The position numbers and the translations under genes are program-made. A stretch of 64,000 nucleotides of DNA from CAMBDS01 sp964355675 (GTDB lineage Bacteria; Electryoneota; AABM5-125-24; Hatepunaeales; Hatepunaeaceae). Under the pieces are notes generated by a model, which saw only the letters and a program-made list of their open reading frames with translations, searched no databases and was not told where the DNA came from. Shown here piece after piece: positions 52,591 through 62,400 of this stretch. The stretch spans positions 1 to 64,000 of the forward strand of contig CAYHEC010000008.1 of the NCBI GenBank assembly GCA_964355675.1. Reading direction: 5' to 3'. Position 1 is the stretch's first letter, and each line of letters begins with the position of its first letter.

Positions 52591-54876
52591 CTATTTCAAT
52601 AAAACCGCCCTCTGTACCAATCGGCGCACACCTGCTTCAAGAACAGCAAGATAGATTCCCGCCGGAAGCGCAGAAGCGTCGATGGTACGACTGTGCGTTC
52701 CTGCCTCGAGCCAACCAGATGTAATGGGAAGTTGCTCACGTCCATTCAGATCGACGAGCGAAAGCTTCACGGAACCAGCCTCGGGGAGGTCGAACTGGAA
52801 CCGCGACGATGCATTGAACGGGTTCGGATAGGGTGGCTGGAGCGCCAGTTCAGTCGGCAGGGCTGGATCTTCGCCCGTGACACTTACGTGAACTCCGATA
52901 ACAAGCAGGTTGTTCGATCGGTAAACTGCCTGCCCCCCTTCCAACACATTGACTCCGACATCCCACTCCCACTCATGCCTGCCATCGAAGTAGGAAAAAC
53001 GGAGTGGCTCGCCATCGCGAAATCCCTCAATCACATTCTCAGTAAAGGCGTCGTCGCCCCACACCGCCATTCCCCATGGGGCGGCGCCATTCAGACGAAC
53101 AGCTCCGGCAATCCGCCCCGAAGGCGTTAAACAGGCAAGCTCGGCGCCCCTTCGTATAACGATTCCATCGAGCTGAGTGATCAAAACCGACATATTGCCG
53201 TCCGTCGGATCAGGCTGGCGGAAGTGAATAGTTGAGTCATCGTCGGTGAACGCCGGCTTATTGAGGAAGGCAATTTGATGTGCAGGGTAATGAAAGGTGC
53301 AATTCTCTCGAACACTTATCAACAAAGCGCTATTTGGAGGGATTGGGTTATTACCGCCGAAATTGATCCCCGGCAGATAGAACCTGCCAAAAGCGTCTTT
53401 GGCAATGGCAAGCAGATTTCGCCCGGTAAGGTCAGCGAAAGCCGATGCCATCGTCAACGTCTCGTTTGGGTAGTATGCCACCAAATTCCATCCACTTGTC
53501 AGAGTTATGGCTTCGTCTTGAGGAATTGGAACGCCCCGGATTATCAGCGTGTCAGCCTGCCCCATACGAACTTGCAAGCCTCGATCGAGTTGAATGTAGG
53601 GAATGCCATTGAAGCCGCGGGAGGGAATATAGAATTGTCCGCGTTCGTTTTTTACGATATTGAGGTTGTCCTGCACCGTTTCGAATATTGGAACAATTTC
53701 CGGACCGGGATCGCCAGCCCAGTATCTGTCTTCCGGGGTGATGCGAAACGACATATAATTCCAACCTTGTCTGAGTGGGATAACTTGATCGACCATCTCT
53801 GGGCTGGAGGCAAGTGTTACTTCCGAGAGACCATCTGCGGCAAAACGATTTGGTCCTTGAACGAATTGAGGCTCAGCAGTGTATTCCCTTTCGGCCGATG
53901 CGTCCCATATCCGAAAATCGAACGCTTCACCTTGTCTGAACCCGGCAAATCCAGCATCGGGGTCATCAATCCAGGCAAGGAAGCTGATAGGCCACTCAAC
54001 ATCAAAACAGCCAGAACCGGCAAGATCACCCCGTGGTGTTAAAACTCCTACCTCGTCCCACTGAACCAATTCTTCTTCCTCAATCGTTGCCACATCGACC
54101 ATAATTGCGTGATTAGCGGCGGGCTCCTGATCCCCTAACACTACCAGATAATGTGGAATAAAACCCCTGTCGAAAAATACCGGAATGGTCAATCGCTGTT
54201 GATTTGCACCATTTGAGTTAATTGTGACGGTCGTTTCGTAGAAGTCCGGGGCGAGCGCTTCCCATTGTTGGTCGGGGATAGAGAATACTACATCTACTGA
54301 TTGCCCGGGCCGAATGACAAAGGCATTGTGGTCGCATACAAGCCAGTTGACCGGATCCGTGATGCTCTGGATATTTAAGTCAGCGTTACCGGTGTTACTG
54401 ACGGAGGCAGTGATTTCCGTTGATTGCCAGATCGTACCTAACTCGTCGGTATAGATGTATGGATCGAGAGTATCCGGATCGACGACTATTCTTGGACCTC
54501 CCTGAACACCTCTGCCTGTAAGATTGCAACTGACGCGAGATATTGCTTCGCCGTTGTCGTAACTGCCGCTCAATAGGCCATTCTCGACTCGCATCGCGTT
54601 GGGCGAGAATCGCAGTACAAATCGAACAGCTTGCCCGTTCTGCACCACGAATTGATTAGGCACCATTAAAAAACGTTGGTTGTTGGTATTGAGACGGACG
54701 TTCCAAGGCCCGTTCCCACGACTTGTAGCGGTGTAAGCGATTTCACTCGACTGTCCAACGGGCGTATCGGGGAAGGCTATGTCACGCGCAAGTTGGGGTT
54801 CAAAAACAAGCTGTGCCCTGGCTGTCGAACTAAATAGTGACAGCAGGACAATTCCGATGAGAATTTTCTTTGTCAT
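52591..54876 (-). CDS. secreted ASH/GWN-module protein with T9SS sorting domain
   Basis: A 761-residue protein. It has a signal peptide (1-21), two ASH-like domains (about 25-235), then a repeated domain (about 255-355 and 565-665; VLTPRGDLAGSGCFDVEWPI and CLTPSGRIAGAVRLNGAAPW). Between the copies lies the paired GWN module (RQGWNYMSFRITPEDRYW; TSGWNLVAYYPNETLTMASA). The C-terminal sorting domain has PPYPNPFNASSRFQFDLP and ends LVQRAVLLK. It is paralogous in part to the adjacent downstream gene. Confidence 0.85.
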   Translation of the reverse strand: MTKKILIGIVLLSLFSSTARAQLVFEPQLARDIAFPDTPVGQSSEIAYTATSRGNGPWNVRLNTNNQRFLMVPNQFVVQNGQAVRFVLRFSPNAMRVENGLLSGSYDNGEAISRVSCNLTGRGVQGGPRIVVDPDTLDPYIYTDELGTIWQSTEITASVSNTGNADLNIQSITDPVNWLVCDHNAFVIRPGQSVDVVFSIPDQQWEALAPDFYETTVTINSNGANQQRLTIPVFFDRGFIPHYLVVLGDQEPAANHAIMVDVATIEEEELVQWDEVGVLTPRGDLAGSGCFDVEWPISFLAWIDDPDAGFAGFRQGEAFDFRIWDASAEREYTAEPQFVQGPNRFAADGLSEVTLASSPEMVDQVIPLRQGWNYMSFRITPEDRYWAGDPGPEIVPIFETVQDNLNIVKNERGQFYIPSRGFNGIPYIQLDRGLQVRMGQADTLIIRGVPIPQDEAITLTSGWNLVAYYPNETLTMASAFADLTGRNLLAIAKDAFGRFYLPGINFGGNNPIPPNSALLISVRENCTFHYPAHQIAFLNKPAFTDDDSTIHFRQPDPTDGNMSVLITQLDGIVIRRGAELACLTPSGRIAGAVRLNGAAPWGMAVWGDDAFTENVIEGFRDGEPLRFSYFDGRHEWEWDVGVNVLEGGQAVYRSNNLLVIGVHVSVTGEDPALPTELALQPPYPNPFNASSRFQFDLPEAGSVKLSLVDLNGREQLPITSGWLEAGTHSRTIDASALPAGIYLAVLEAGVRRLVQRAVLLK

Positions 54877-55233
54877 TTCACGCTCTAATTATTCTATTGG
54901 CGATACCACGAAACCGCAATCCGGTTTCCTTCCGCACTTCCCCATAATACTCAAGATACTGCAACAACCGAAGAGTGTCAATAAGATTCGTCACAGAATA
55001 CGGCTGATTTTATCCGTTAGTGGCGTATTCGAGTGATTAATCCCGTCATCTTGACCATGTTGAAAAGGTCTGAAAACTTCTAGTTTCGGCCAGGCGTACG
55101 CCCCCGTGCGCCGTCTGTTTGTGCTTTTGGTGAGAGCGGACGAGGGCGTCCGCTTGGCCTCGCATGGACTTTTTCTACAGACTCGATCTAAGCTGTCAAG
55201 TAAACGCAAACAGGTTGATTTCAGTTCCGACCT
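54877..55233. other. 357-base intergenic region with palindromes only
   Basis: No ORF is supported. Palindromes occupy 55091-55163: GGCGTACG...GTGCGCC and AGCGGACGAGGGCGTCCGCT followed by TGGCCTCGC. The latter string recurs inside the CotH gene at about 63350-63370. The 54877-55060 part is ordinary sequence and probably holds the promoter for the gene at 52591-54876. Confidence 0.7.
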
Positions 55234-56124
55234 CTATCCGAGCTTATCGAAGTAAAATTTCAGATTTGCGTTCTTTTCAATTACCGGATCGATGAGCCCC
55301 ATCTTGGAAGTAAAAAGTGTCGTCACTCCCGGCCCGTGACCGGCGACGATACTTCGGCTGTGGACTATAACGCCTATCGATACAGACTTCTGGCGGTAAG
55401 TTCTTCCATAAGAATGATCTGCGTCTATAATTGCCACAATATCACCAAAACGCAGAGTGTCAAGTTTGTATTTTTCAACGGTCTCAGGATCGAACATTTG
55501 AATATCATAATCACCCGCGTAGGTATGAACCTTGCCCAGCCCTGACCCCATTGTCGCCGCTGGCACGGTGTGAGTCACTGAGATTTTCAGGCGTCCTGTC
55601 TTTGTATTTCCAATAATCCCCATTACTTCGAATAAGTCCGGATCGAGATTCATAACCTTGACATCAGGAAAATCGATCAGCGCCAAGCCCTGGCCATAAG
55701 ACCTCACTTGAATTTTATCGCCAATGACCATTCTCTCCATTTGCTCAAGCGTATAGTCAACAATGACATGCTCGATTCCGCCATGAGTGCCTGTTACTCG
55801 CCCCCACTCGCCTTTTGCGTCTCCGGAAACGACCTTAGCTCTATTTCCGACGCAGGAGAGGATTTGGAGCCCGGCATTGGCTGGGGAAGTTTCCGGCTTG
55901 ACAGAGCTTTTTATTGAGACTGCCGGTTCGACATGGTCGCACCACCAGTCAATCGCCGAATCGCCGATCCGGACGTTGTAGCTGATCCCGCCGGTTCCGG
56001 GAGCTATTGCAAGCTGACCATCGGCTGAGATTCGATAGGGTCTGTCGAGATTCGCCGGGGGATCTGAAATTTCCCCAAGCACAGACTGCATGATGAGTTT
56101 GCTTCGATTAGTTTTAAGTTGCAC
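55234..56124 (-). CDS. DUF4438 family protein
   Basis: A 296-residue soluble protein matching the DUF4438 pattern: RISADGQLAIAPGTGGISYN, the double PAVSI and ILSCVGNRAKVVSGDAKGEW, GVVTGTHGGIEHVIVDY-like segment and GDIVAIIDADHSYGRTYRQ. It has no signal peptide. The reading frame starts with GTG at 56124; ATG at 56091 (MQSVLGEIS) is equally possible. The biochemical function of the family is not established. Confidence 0.85.
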   Translation of the reverse strand: MQLKTNRSKLIMQSVLGEISDPPANLDRPYRISADGQLAIAPGTGGISYNVRIGDSAIDWWCDHVEPAVSIKSSVKPETSPANAGLQILSCVGNRAKVVSGDAKGEWGRVTGTHGGIEHVIVDYTLEQMERMVIGDKIQVRSYGQGLALIDFPDVKVMNLDPDLFEVMGIIGNTKTGRLKISVTHTVPAATMGSGLGKVHTYAGDYDIQMFDPETVEKYKLDTLRFGDIVAIIDADHSYGRTYRQKSVSIGVIVHSRSIVAGHGPGVTTLFTSKMGLIDPVIEKNANLKFYFDKLG

Positions 56125-56186
56125 TGAGAGGCTCGTTTATTGTGATGGTGAGGGCGCTGAATTTATAATGGACATCCGATGGTACC

Positions 56187-56291
56187 CGCGTAGGGGCCGG
56201 TTTACCGAGCCCACTTCCCGATGGCATAAGTGTAGGGTCGATTTCCAAATCGACCTCCCATAACGGCGGGATTGGAATCCCGCCCTACGCG
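56187..56291. repeat. palindrome cluster upstream of DUF4438 gene
   Basis: Contains CGCGTAGGGGCCGGTTTACC (same unit as the tandem array at 49218-49379), GGTCGATTTCCAAATCGACC and GGCGGGATTGGAATCCCGCC, bounded by CGCGTAGGG near the left and CCCTACGCG at the right end. Confidence 0.8.
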
Positions 56292-56313
56292 ATGCTTGAG
56301 AAAGCATAGTATA

Positions 56314-57573
56314 TTAATAGACCGCATCCTGAAACTGATTGCGAAATTCCTCTACCGACAAACCTGCAACGACTGCATACTTCGACAGTTCAGAGAGATC
56401 CTCGAAATCTTCCTTGGTAAGACGAATCATAAAATTCTGTAATACATTGAAAGGATCTGACTTGACATCAACCAAACGGATACGCGCTCGCCCAGTCATC
56501 GGATCGATCATCTCCGGAAATGGGATCGGTATGAATTTCCCGTTCTGCACCGAAGCCATTACGGCATTCCCGCCTTCCAACAAATGAGTTGCCGCATGAT
56601 AGCCAAGGTCACGGGTATATTCGATGTCGTAAGCTATAGGATCACAACAACGTAACTCATAGCCGACATTCTTCGCCACCAGAGTTGATTTTATCCCCAG
56701 CCCACTCAATCGTTTTTGAACCTCCCGCTTAATTGCAAGGCCGAAGTCTATCTCGTCAAAACGAACATTGTCGTGAGCGTCATGTTCCAACTGCCCCAGC
56801 GTCTCGAGGTCTTTAGCGGGCATCTTATCCAACAAGCCCTCTGCAAGAATCGCTACTCCATCGGGATCGCCATAAGCAAGCCGTTTTATGATCGACCCGG
56901 TAATGATATTAACCAAACGCTTCAAAGTCAACGGTGAACTTTCGGGGAATTCCTCAGGTATTAGCGTGAGCGTGTTTCCGGCCGCCTTAGAGACATTCAA
57001 CGCCAGATGTCCTGCTTTGCGTCCCATCATCACGATGAAAAACCAACGTGATGTTGTTCTGGCGTCAACCATGAGATTTCTCACAATCTCGAAACCGTAG
57101 TGGCGGGCGGTCTGGAAGCCAAATGTTGAAATTCCTGCTGGAAGATCCAAGTCGTTGTCGATCGTTTTTGGTACGTGAACGACATGAATGCGCCCTTGAG
57201 CCATCTGTTCGACTCGCATTGCCGTATATGCGGTGTCGTCGCCTCCGATTGTAACTAATTTGTCGATATTAAGCCTAAGCAGGCTCCCGACTGCCTGCTC
57301 AAGCAGTTTGGGGTCCTTGGTAGGATTGTCACGGGCAATACCGATAAATGAGCCGCCGGTAAAATGAATACGGCTCACAAGATCGATAGTCAGTTCGCGC
57401 ACATGACTTATATCGCCGCGCATGATCCACTTGAATCCGTCGAGAATGCCAACTACTTCAACCCCGGAGACAAGACTTCGTATCGTCGCGGCGCTGATAA
57501 CACTGTTGATGCCCGGTGAAGGGCCCCCGGCTACAAGAATACCAAGTCTGTTGCGGGGGGTAACCATGCTCAT
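56314..57573 (-). CDS. pfp: 6-phosphofructokinase, probably pyrophosphate-dependent
   Basis: Phosphorylates fructose 6-phosphate in glycolysis. The 419-residue protein has VAGGPSPGINSVI near the start, GGDDT at residues 110-114 and PKTIDND at 135-141. The second Asp in GGDD and the Lys in PKTIDND are the determinants that favour pyrophosphate over ATP in this family. HFTGGSFIGIAR (about 70-81) belongs to the active-site loop region. Starts are ATG at 57573 (MSM). It is a monocistronic-looking gene flanked by repeats. Confidence 0.88.
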   Translation of the reverse strand: MSMVTPRNRLGILVAGGPSPGINSVISAATIRSLVSGVEVVGILDGFKWIMRGDISHVRELTIDLVSRIHFTGGSFIGIARDNPTKDPKLLEQAVGSLLRLNIDKLVTIGGDDTAYTAMRVEQMAQGRIHVVHVPKTIDNDLDLPAGISTFGFQTARHYGFEIVRNLMVDARTTSRWFFIVMMGRKAGHLALNVSKAAGNTLTLIPEEFPESSPLTLKRLVNIITGSIIKRLAYGDPDGVAILAEGLLDKMPAKDLETLGQLEHDAHDNVRFDEIDFGLAIKREVQKRLSGLGIKSTLVAKNVGYELRCCDPIAYDIEYTRDLGYHAATHLLEGGNAVMASVQNGKFIPIPFPEMIDPMTGRARIRLVDVKSDPFNVLQNFMIRLTKEDFEDLSELSKYAVVAGLSVEEFRNQFQDAVY

Positions 57574-57654
57574 GAAGACTCCAAAACGTACGATGAGTTA
57601 TAATTAAGAGGTGTATTTTTGAATTCTTGGGGAACGGGTTGAAAAGCGGTTCTT

Positions 57655-57901
57655 CAATCCCGCCCAGCAAAGCTGTGCGGGCTACACGCACTTTCGATTT
57701 TACTTGAATAGCCCCTTTTCAATCCCGCCCAGCAAAGCTGTGCCGGGCTACACGCACTTTCGATTTTAGTTGAATAGCCCCTTTTCAATCCCGCCCAGCA
57801 AAGCTGTGCGGGGCTACACGCACTTTCGATTTTACTTGAATAGCCCCTTTTCAATCCCGCCCAGCAAAGCTGTGCGGGGTACACGCGCTTTCGATTTTAT
57901 C
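57655..57901. repeat. four tandem ~65-bp units with internal palindrome
   Basis: Copies begin at 57655, 57720, 57786 and 57852 (period 65-66). Each has CAATCCCGCCCAGCAAAGC, then TGTGCGGGCTACACGC and CTTTCGATTTTA. The fourth copy runs into the end of the SRAP gene. A related unit is inside the composite element at 3424-3573. Confidence 0.95.
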
Positions 57902-58594
57902 GGAAAACAAATTCAAGGGCATTATATCGGCATAGGGAGCAAGGCACGAGTCATCGTCGATGTAAGCGGAATTGACGGCTGACGATACCGGTCTGGCCAA
58001 CATTTTAGCCGCAGGATATTGTTTCAGCATGGGCAGTAAATTTTCTGGCGCGACTTCGGTCGGATCAAGCCAGTCGTCGATTTGTTCTTTCGGCAGGATA
58101 ACCGGCATGCGATGATGAAATTTCGCCATCAATTCATTCGGCGTTGTCGTGATGATGGTCGTCGAGATCAATTCCCCGCCGGCAGGATCATTCCAGACAT
58201 CCCAAAGTCCCGCAAAAACAAATGGCAAACTATCCTTCAAAGTGACTCTTATCGGGATCTTTTTCGCCTTCCCGGGCATTGAAGTCCATTCGTAAAATCC
58301 ATCCGCAAAGATCAGGCACCGCCGACGCTTCAATGAATTCTTGAACGATGGTTTTTCAGCCAAAGTCTCGGCGCGGGCATTGAATAGCTTTTGTCCGATC
58401 GTGACGTCCTTTGCCCAAGATGGTATCAGCCCCCATCGAGCCAAAGACAGCTCTCTCTTACCGTCATTCAGAACCACGGGAACCATTTGTGTCGGAGCAA
58501 TATTGAAACGTTCGACAATCGGAATGTTAATCGCGAGATCACGCATGAGACTCATTATCGCTTTCGGGTCGGCGAGTGAAAATCTACCGCACAT
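57851..58594 (-). CDS. SOS response-associated peptidase (SRAP/HMCES/YedK family)
   Basis: Crosslinks to abasic sites in single-stranded DNA through the N-terminal cysteine. The sequence begins MCGRFSLADPKAIM with the catalytic Cys2, followed by RFNIAPTQMVPVV, NARAETLAEKPSFKNSLKRR, the DGFYEW motif and FHHRMPVILPKEQIDDWLD, all diagnostic. The final 15 residues, KIESACTPHSFAGRD, are encoded by repeat copy 57852-57901, so the natural stop seems to have been lost and the protein extended into the repeat. Its ATG overlaps the upstream anti-sigma gene by one base. Confidence 0.93.
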   Translation of the reverse strand: MCGRFSLADPKAIMSLMRDLAINIPIVERFNIAPTQMVPVVLNDGKRELSLARWGLIPSWAKDVTIGQKLFNARAETLAEKPSFKNSLKRRRCLIFADGFYEWTSMPGKAKKIPIRVTLKDSLPFVFAGLWDVWNDPAGGELISTTIITTTPNELMAKFHHRMPVILPKEQIDDWLDPTEVAPENLLPMLKQYPAAKMLARPVSSAVNSAYIDDDSCLAPYADIMPLNLFSDKIESACTPHSFAGRD

Positions 58595-59016
58595 CAGGAT
58601 ACTTTACCTGATCGTTTGATCATCTTGAGTACTTTCATTCCATCCGATTCGGTTGAGTATTCGACACTATCCATTAACCGTCGGATTAGATAGATTCCCA
58701 AGCCCCCAATTTCACGATCCTCAAGATTACTCGTTAAATCACAGGGAGTTACTAAAGATGGATCAAAAGGCGTACCGTCTTCTCGCAGAGTGACAATCAG
58801 CGATTTGGACGAGTTTTCGACGGTTAACTCGAAACTTCTTGTCCGGTCTTCATGCAATCCATGAGTTATGGCATTGGTGCAAGCCTCCGCGACTGCAACA
58901 TGAACGTCATTAAGTTCAGCGCCACTCAATGGACCGACGTCGGCAAACCGATTGATTAGATCAGCTATCTCACCTAAGATGCGCCTCTCAGCGGGCAGAG
59001 TTACAACTTCCCGCAA
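58594..59016 (-). CDS. anti-sigma factor serine kinase (RsbW-like)
   Basis: A 140-residue HATPase_c domain protein: the N-box VAVAEACTNAITHGLHEDRT (about residues 47-66) and the G-box GGLGIYLIRRLMDSVEY (about 111-127) mark the GHKL ATPase fold. Pairing with a STAS protein 11 bases upstream indicates a partner-switching module that controls a sigma factor or other regulator. The target sigma factor is not in the window. GTG/ATG choice: ATG-type start at 59016. Confidence 0.88.
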   Translation of the reverse strand: MREVVTLPAERRILGEIADLINRFADVGPLSGAELNDVHVAVAEACTNAITHGLHEDRTRSFELTVENSSKSLIVTLREDGTPFDPSLVTPCDLTSNLEDREIGGLGIYLIRRLMDSVEYSTESDGMKVLKMIKRSGKVS

Positions 59017-59027
59017 TGGGATGACTC

Positions 59028-59369
59028 CTAACCGAAAAAGCTTTGGGTTGCTGTCGGAACGTCATCAAAGGTGCGGATGACTGAAAGAAGTCCTGATAGT
59101 TCGAAAACCTTGGCGACGGAATCAGGCAGAGCGGCTACTCGAAGATCGCCATGATGAGTCAAACGAAGCTCTTTGGTCATCGCCAAGACTACACGAAGTC
59201 CAGCAGAGGCAATGTACTGAACGCCCACCATATTGAGGACGACATTGAACAGCCCGCGCCCTACACAGTCGTGTATATATTGTTCCACAGCGGGAGCTGT
59301 GGCGGCGTCAAACCTGCCATTCAGGTTAATCTGTACGACGTTATTCCAAACTTGACCGGAGATATTCAA
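59028..59369 (-). CDS. anti-sigma factor antagonist (STAS domain)
   Basis: A 113-residue STAS domain with the phosphorylatable serine in the loop ASAGLRVVLAMTKEL (YIASAGLR, about residues 52-59). The start codon is TTG at 59369 with AGGAAA upstream. It is the partner of the RsbW-like kinase. When unphosphorylated it would bind the kinase and free its sigma-factor target. Confidence 0.87.
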   Translation of the reverse strand: MNISGQVWNNVVQINLNGRFDAATAPAVEQYIHDCVGRGLFNVVLNMVGVQYIASAGLRVVLAMTKELRLTHHGDLRVAALPDSVAKVFELSGLLSVIRTFDDVPTATQSFFG

Positions 59370-59392
59370 AGAATTTCCTAATTTTTACTACT

Positions 59393-59424
59393 CTTGGAGG
59401 GCGGGTTTAAACCCGCCCTCCAAG
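59393..59424. repeat. perfect 32-bp loop-free palindrome
   Basis: A 16-base arm, CTTGGAGGGCGGGTTT, is followed directly by its exact complement (59393-59424), centred on TTTAAA. It is the purest member of the GGAGGGCGG family and lies between the T9SS/CotH protein stop and the STAS start on the minus strand. Confidence 0.95.
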
Positions 59425-59447
59425 TCTATCTGTGGCAAAACCTGCCA

Positions 59448-62400
59448 TTACCTGACCAAAATCATTTTGGCGATCTTGGACTTGCCACCATACCTTGCCT
59501 GAACCCAGTATATTCCGCTGGCAAGGTTGCTCTGCCCCAATGGCGGGAATAAGAACCGATGACTGCCCGGTTGCATGATTTCCTTTGTTGAGGTGATTTC
59601 ATTCCCCAGAAGATTGTAAAAAGCCACTTCAACTTCACCTGCTACAGGAACGTCAACCGTTACCCAGACCCGATTGTTGAACGGATTCGGAAAGATCGGC
59701 TGTAGTTTAAATTCAGTTGGTATCTGGGTAAGTACTACAATGAACGACCAGCCACTGTCCCCCGGTGTGGCTACTCGGATAAAGTCCTGGGTATCAGATG
59801 CTCGCACCCGCCAATATATCTTCGACCGGTCAGGAAGCCCGGCGGTCCCTCGCGCAAAGCTCATGGTGAGCACGGGATTCTCAGCAATTATGTACGAAGT
59901 GTCAAGAGTTGTCGCACTAAATATGAGACTGAAATCTTCCTGAACAGACCACTCCACTGTATAACGAACCGTATCCTCCGGATCGTTATCAGCCGATGTG
60001 CTCCAGGAGACCAATACCGAGTCGGTCCTTACCGTCATTCCATCAGATGGCGATAATAGCTGAAAAAGTCCAGGCGGGTTATACTGGTTACTCGCCATCG
60101 GAGACCCATGCAGAAAGAGCGATGCACGCCAACTTGTTGAGTCCTCATTCGGAAGCGCAGGATCTCGCAGTTCGAGAGTCGATCCAAGTCCATCGGCCTC
60201 TAACGGCCACGGAGGAGTGTCGTCAAACGCCACCGAATCGATCAGCTCCCCGCGCGGACTAAACACCCTCACTTGATCTCCTCCCTTTCCGAACCCAAAT
60301 CCCAAAGGACCAACTACGTTAGTGACTCCGGGAAACAGACTGTCGAACTTCGCAGTATCTTCGACAACAATCAGGTATTCGCCGGGAGGAATGATCGTTC
60401 CGATGGGGAAAAGATAGCTATGGGCTGAATCTTCATCAGATATTGTCCAGTCAGACAGGTCAACTTCGCCATTAAAAGCGTAAAGTTCTACCCAATCACC
60501 GGTATCAAAACTATCGATGCTGTTGTAGTTGATCTCGTTGATAACTGGTAACCCAACGATCCCGGGTGCAAGAGAAAACAACGCGGTAATGGAACGGTCA
60601 TTGTCAAGAGCTATCGTCAATCTTGGATTTGTAGAAACCGATCCCCCCGTCCAACCGACAAACCGGTATCCCGGTTGAGGGATTGCCTCGATAGTCAACG
60701 GTACAGTGCGGAAATAGATCCCGCTCCACCCGGTCGGCGGGATTTCATTCTCGTTGATCTTGACATCCCCTCCAGCCGGGGGATTGCAATTCAAGCTGAG
60801 AGTCGCGTGTCCAGGCAGACCGAATTGTTGTTCGACGAATTGTCGCATGAATGCCGGGCGGTTCCGGGCAAACGGAGGAATTTCGGCGACTTTTCTCTCC
60901 CATTCGGCGAGATTTCTATTCCACCGGAGCAAATGCTTTTCGATCTCGGGGGCGAGGGCTGATTTCTTCTCATTCATCTGGCGCAAAACATTGTCGGGAT
61001 GGAATTGATTATTCATCAAGTCAGCCATGCCATTGATGAACTTTGCCCTGAAGACGGGACTTTGGCACATCTTCCGTAAAAAAAGTGTGGCATAAGGGGG
61101 ATTGGGCCAAGCTGGTCCGTCAGCCACAAGCGCATCAGCAAGGCTGTTGTGTTGCCAAGTGCTGTCACCGTGTAACCCAAAGCCGAAATCAAGGTCCAGC
61201 AGGAACCAATGCCACTTCTCGCCCGGCAGTCGGACGCGGAAGAAACGGTTGTTGTTCCCGGGCCAGTCACCATTATCGACGTAAATGTTCACAGCGTTGT
61301 ACTTGACGAACTCATCGACGTCGATCATATCCTCAGCTAACCGATAATTAGCCGGGTCGGAAAGATCACGATTGTTAAAAAAGTCAGTTAATTCAGTGTA
61401 GGCATTCCACTCGCCATTGACTTTTTCACCCCAAATCTCGAATGCATCCACCTCGGTAGAATTGATATTATTGAAGCGTGCGGCGACATACTGTTCGTTC
61501 ATCTGCTCGCGCATATTTAATATGCCCCAATACGCTCCATTCAGATAAAGGATAGAGGGTCGATATGCCGAAATCCAAGGATAGTCGTCCTTCATGAGTC
61601 CCGTCAACAAACCATCTCTGAATATCGTGTGATCCCAGTCAGAACCGCCATTCCTAAGAATAACGGATTCAAACTGAGTAATGTCACGGTCTGGAAAGAT
61701 TTTATAGGCGATATTGCCCACACCATATTTTGCCCGCGCCATCACCCGCATTGACTTCTGAGGAAATGATCTGGTCCAGCCGCCATGGATTTTAACCCCA
61801 GCATCGAGTTCGACAGCCTCTGATCCATCGGTTTCGAACATCTCAACATGAACAGGGCGTTCCCAGTTTTGCCAAAAATTGGCTCCCCGATAGGGCGGTT
61901 CAGGATCGTATGTCGGTCCAAGAACGTAGATGCCCGTTTCGGGATTCCAGAGATCGTCCGGGTTCATAGAGAGTGACACGACCGGCAAGGTAGGGCGAGT
62001 CCCAACAATAAAACTGCTGGTTCTCTCATTGCCGGGCAGTTCGCCCGGAATTATCCCTATTGCTCGAACCACAGCGGAAGTATCGAGCCGAAATGCACCA
62101 GTATAGAGAGTCGATGTATCCGATGGTGGTGATCCGTCAAGAGTGTAAAACATCTGCGCTTGCGCAGAATCATTGGTAAGAGTTACGGTAACAGGTACGC
62201 TATAAAAACCAGCGGGAGGGCTGATGCTTGGTCGAGGGGTGGCGATTGTCCCACCGGTGAGGGGATTTGGAGCTCCCGGAGTAGGATGCTGAAAAATGCG
62301 CCAATTCGACGAGCCGTCGGGGGCTCGTCCGCGCGACATGTCGGCGGGCATTTCATCGATGAAGATCATATCGATAATTGTACCAGCGCTATTTCGTAGG

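Noticed and set aside
57654..57884. ORF of AQLCWAGLKRGYS-type repeats
   Set aside because: It is read-through of the 65-bp tandem repeat with no supporting start signal.
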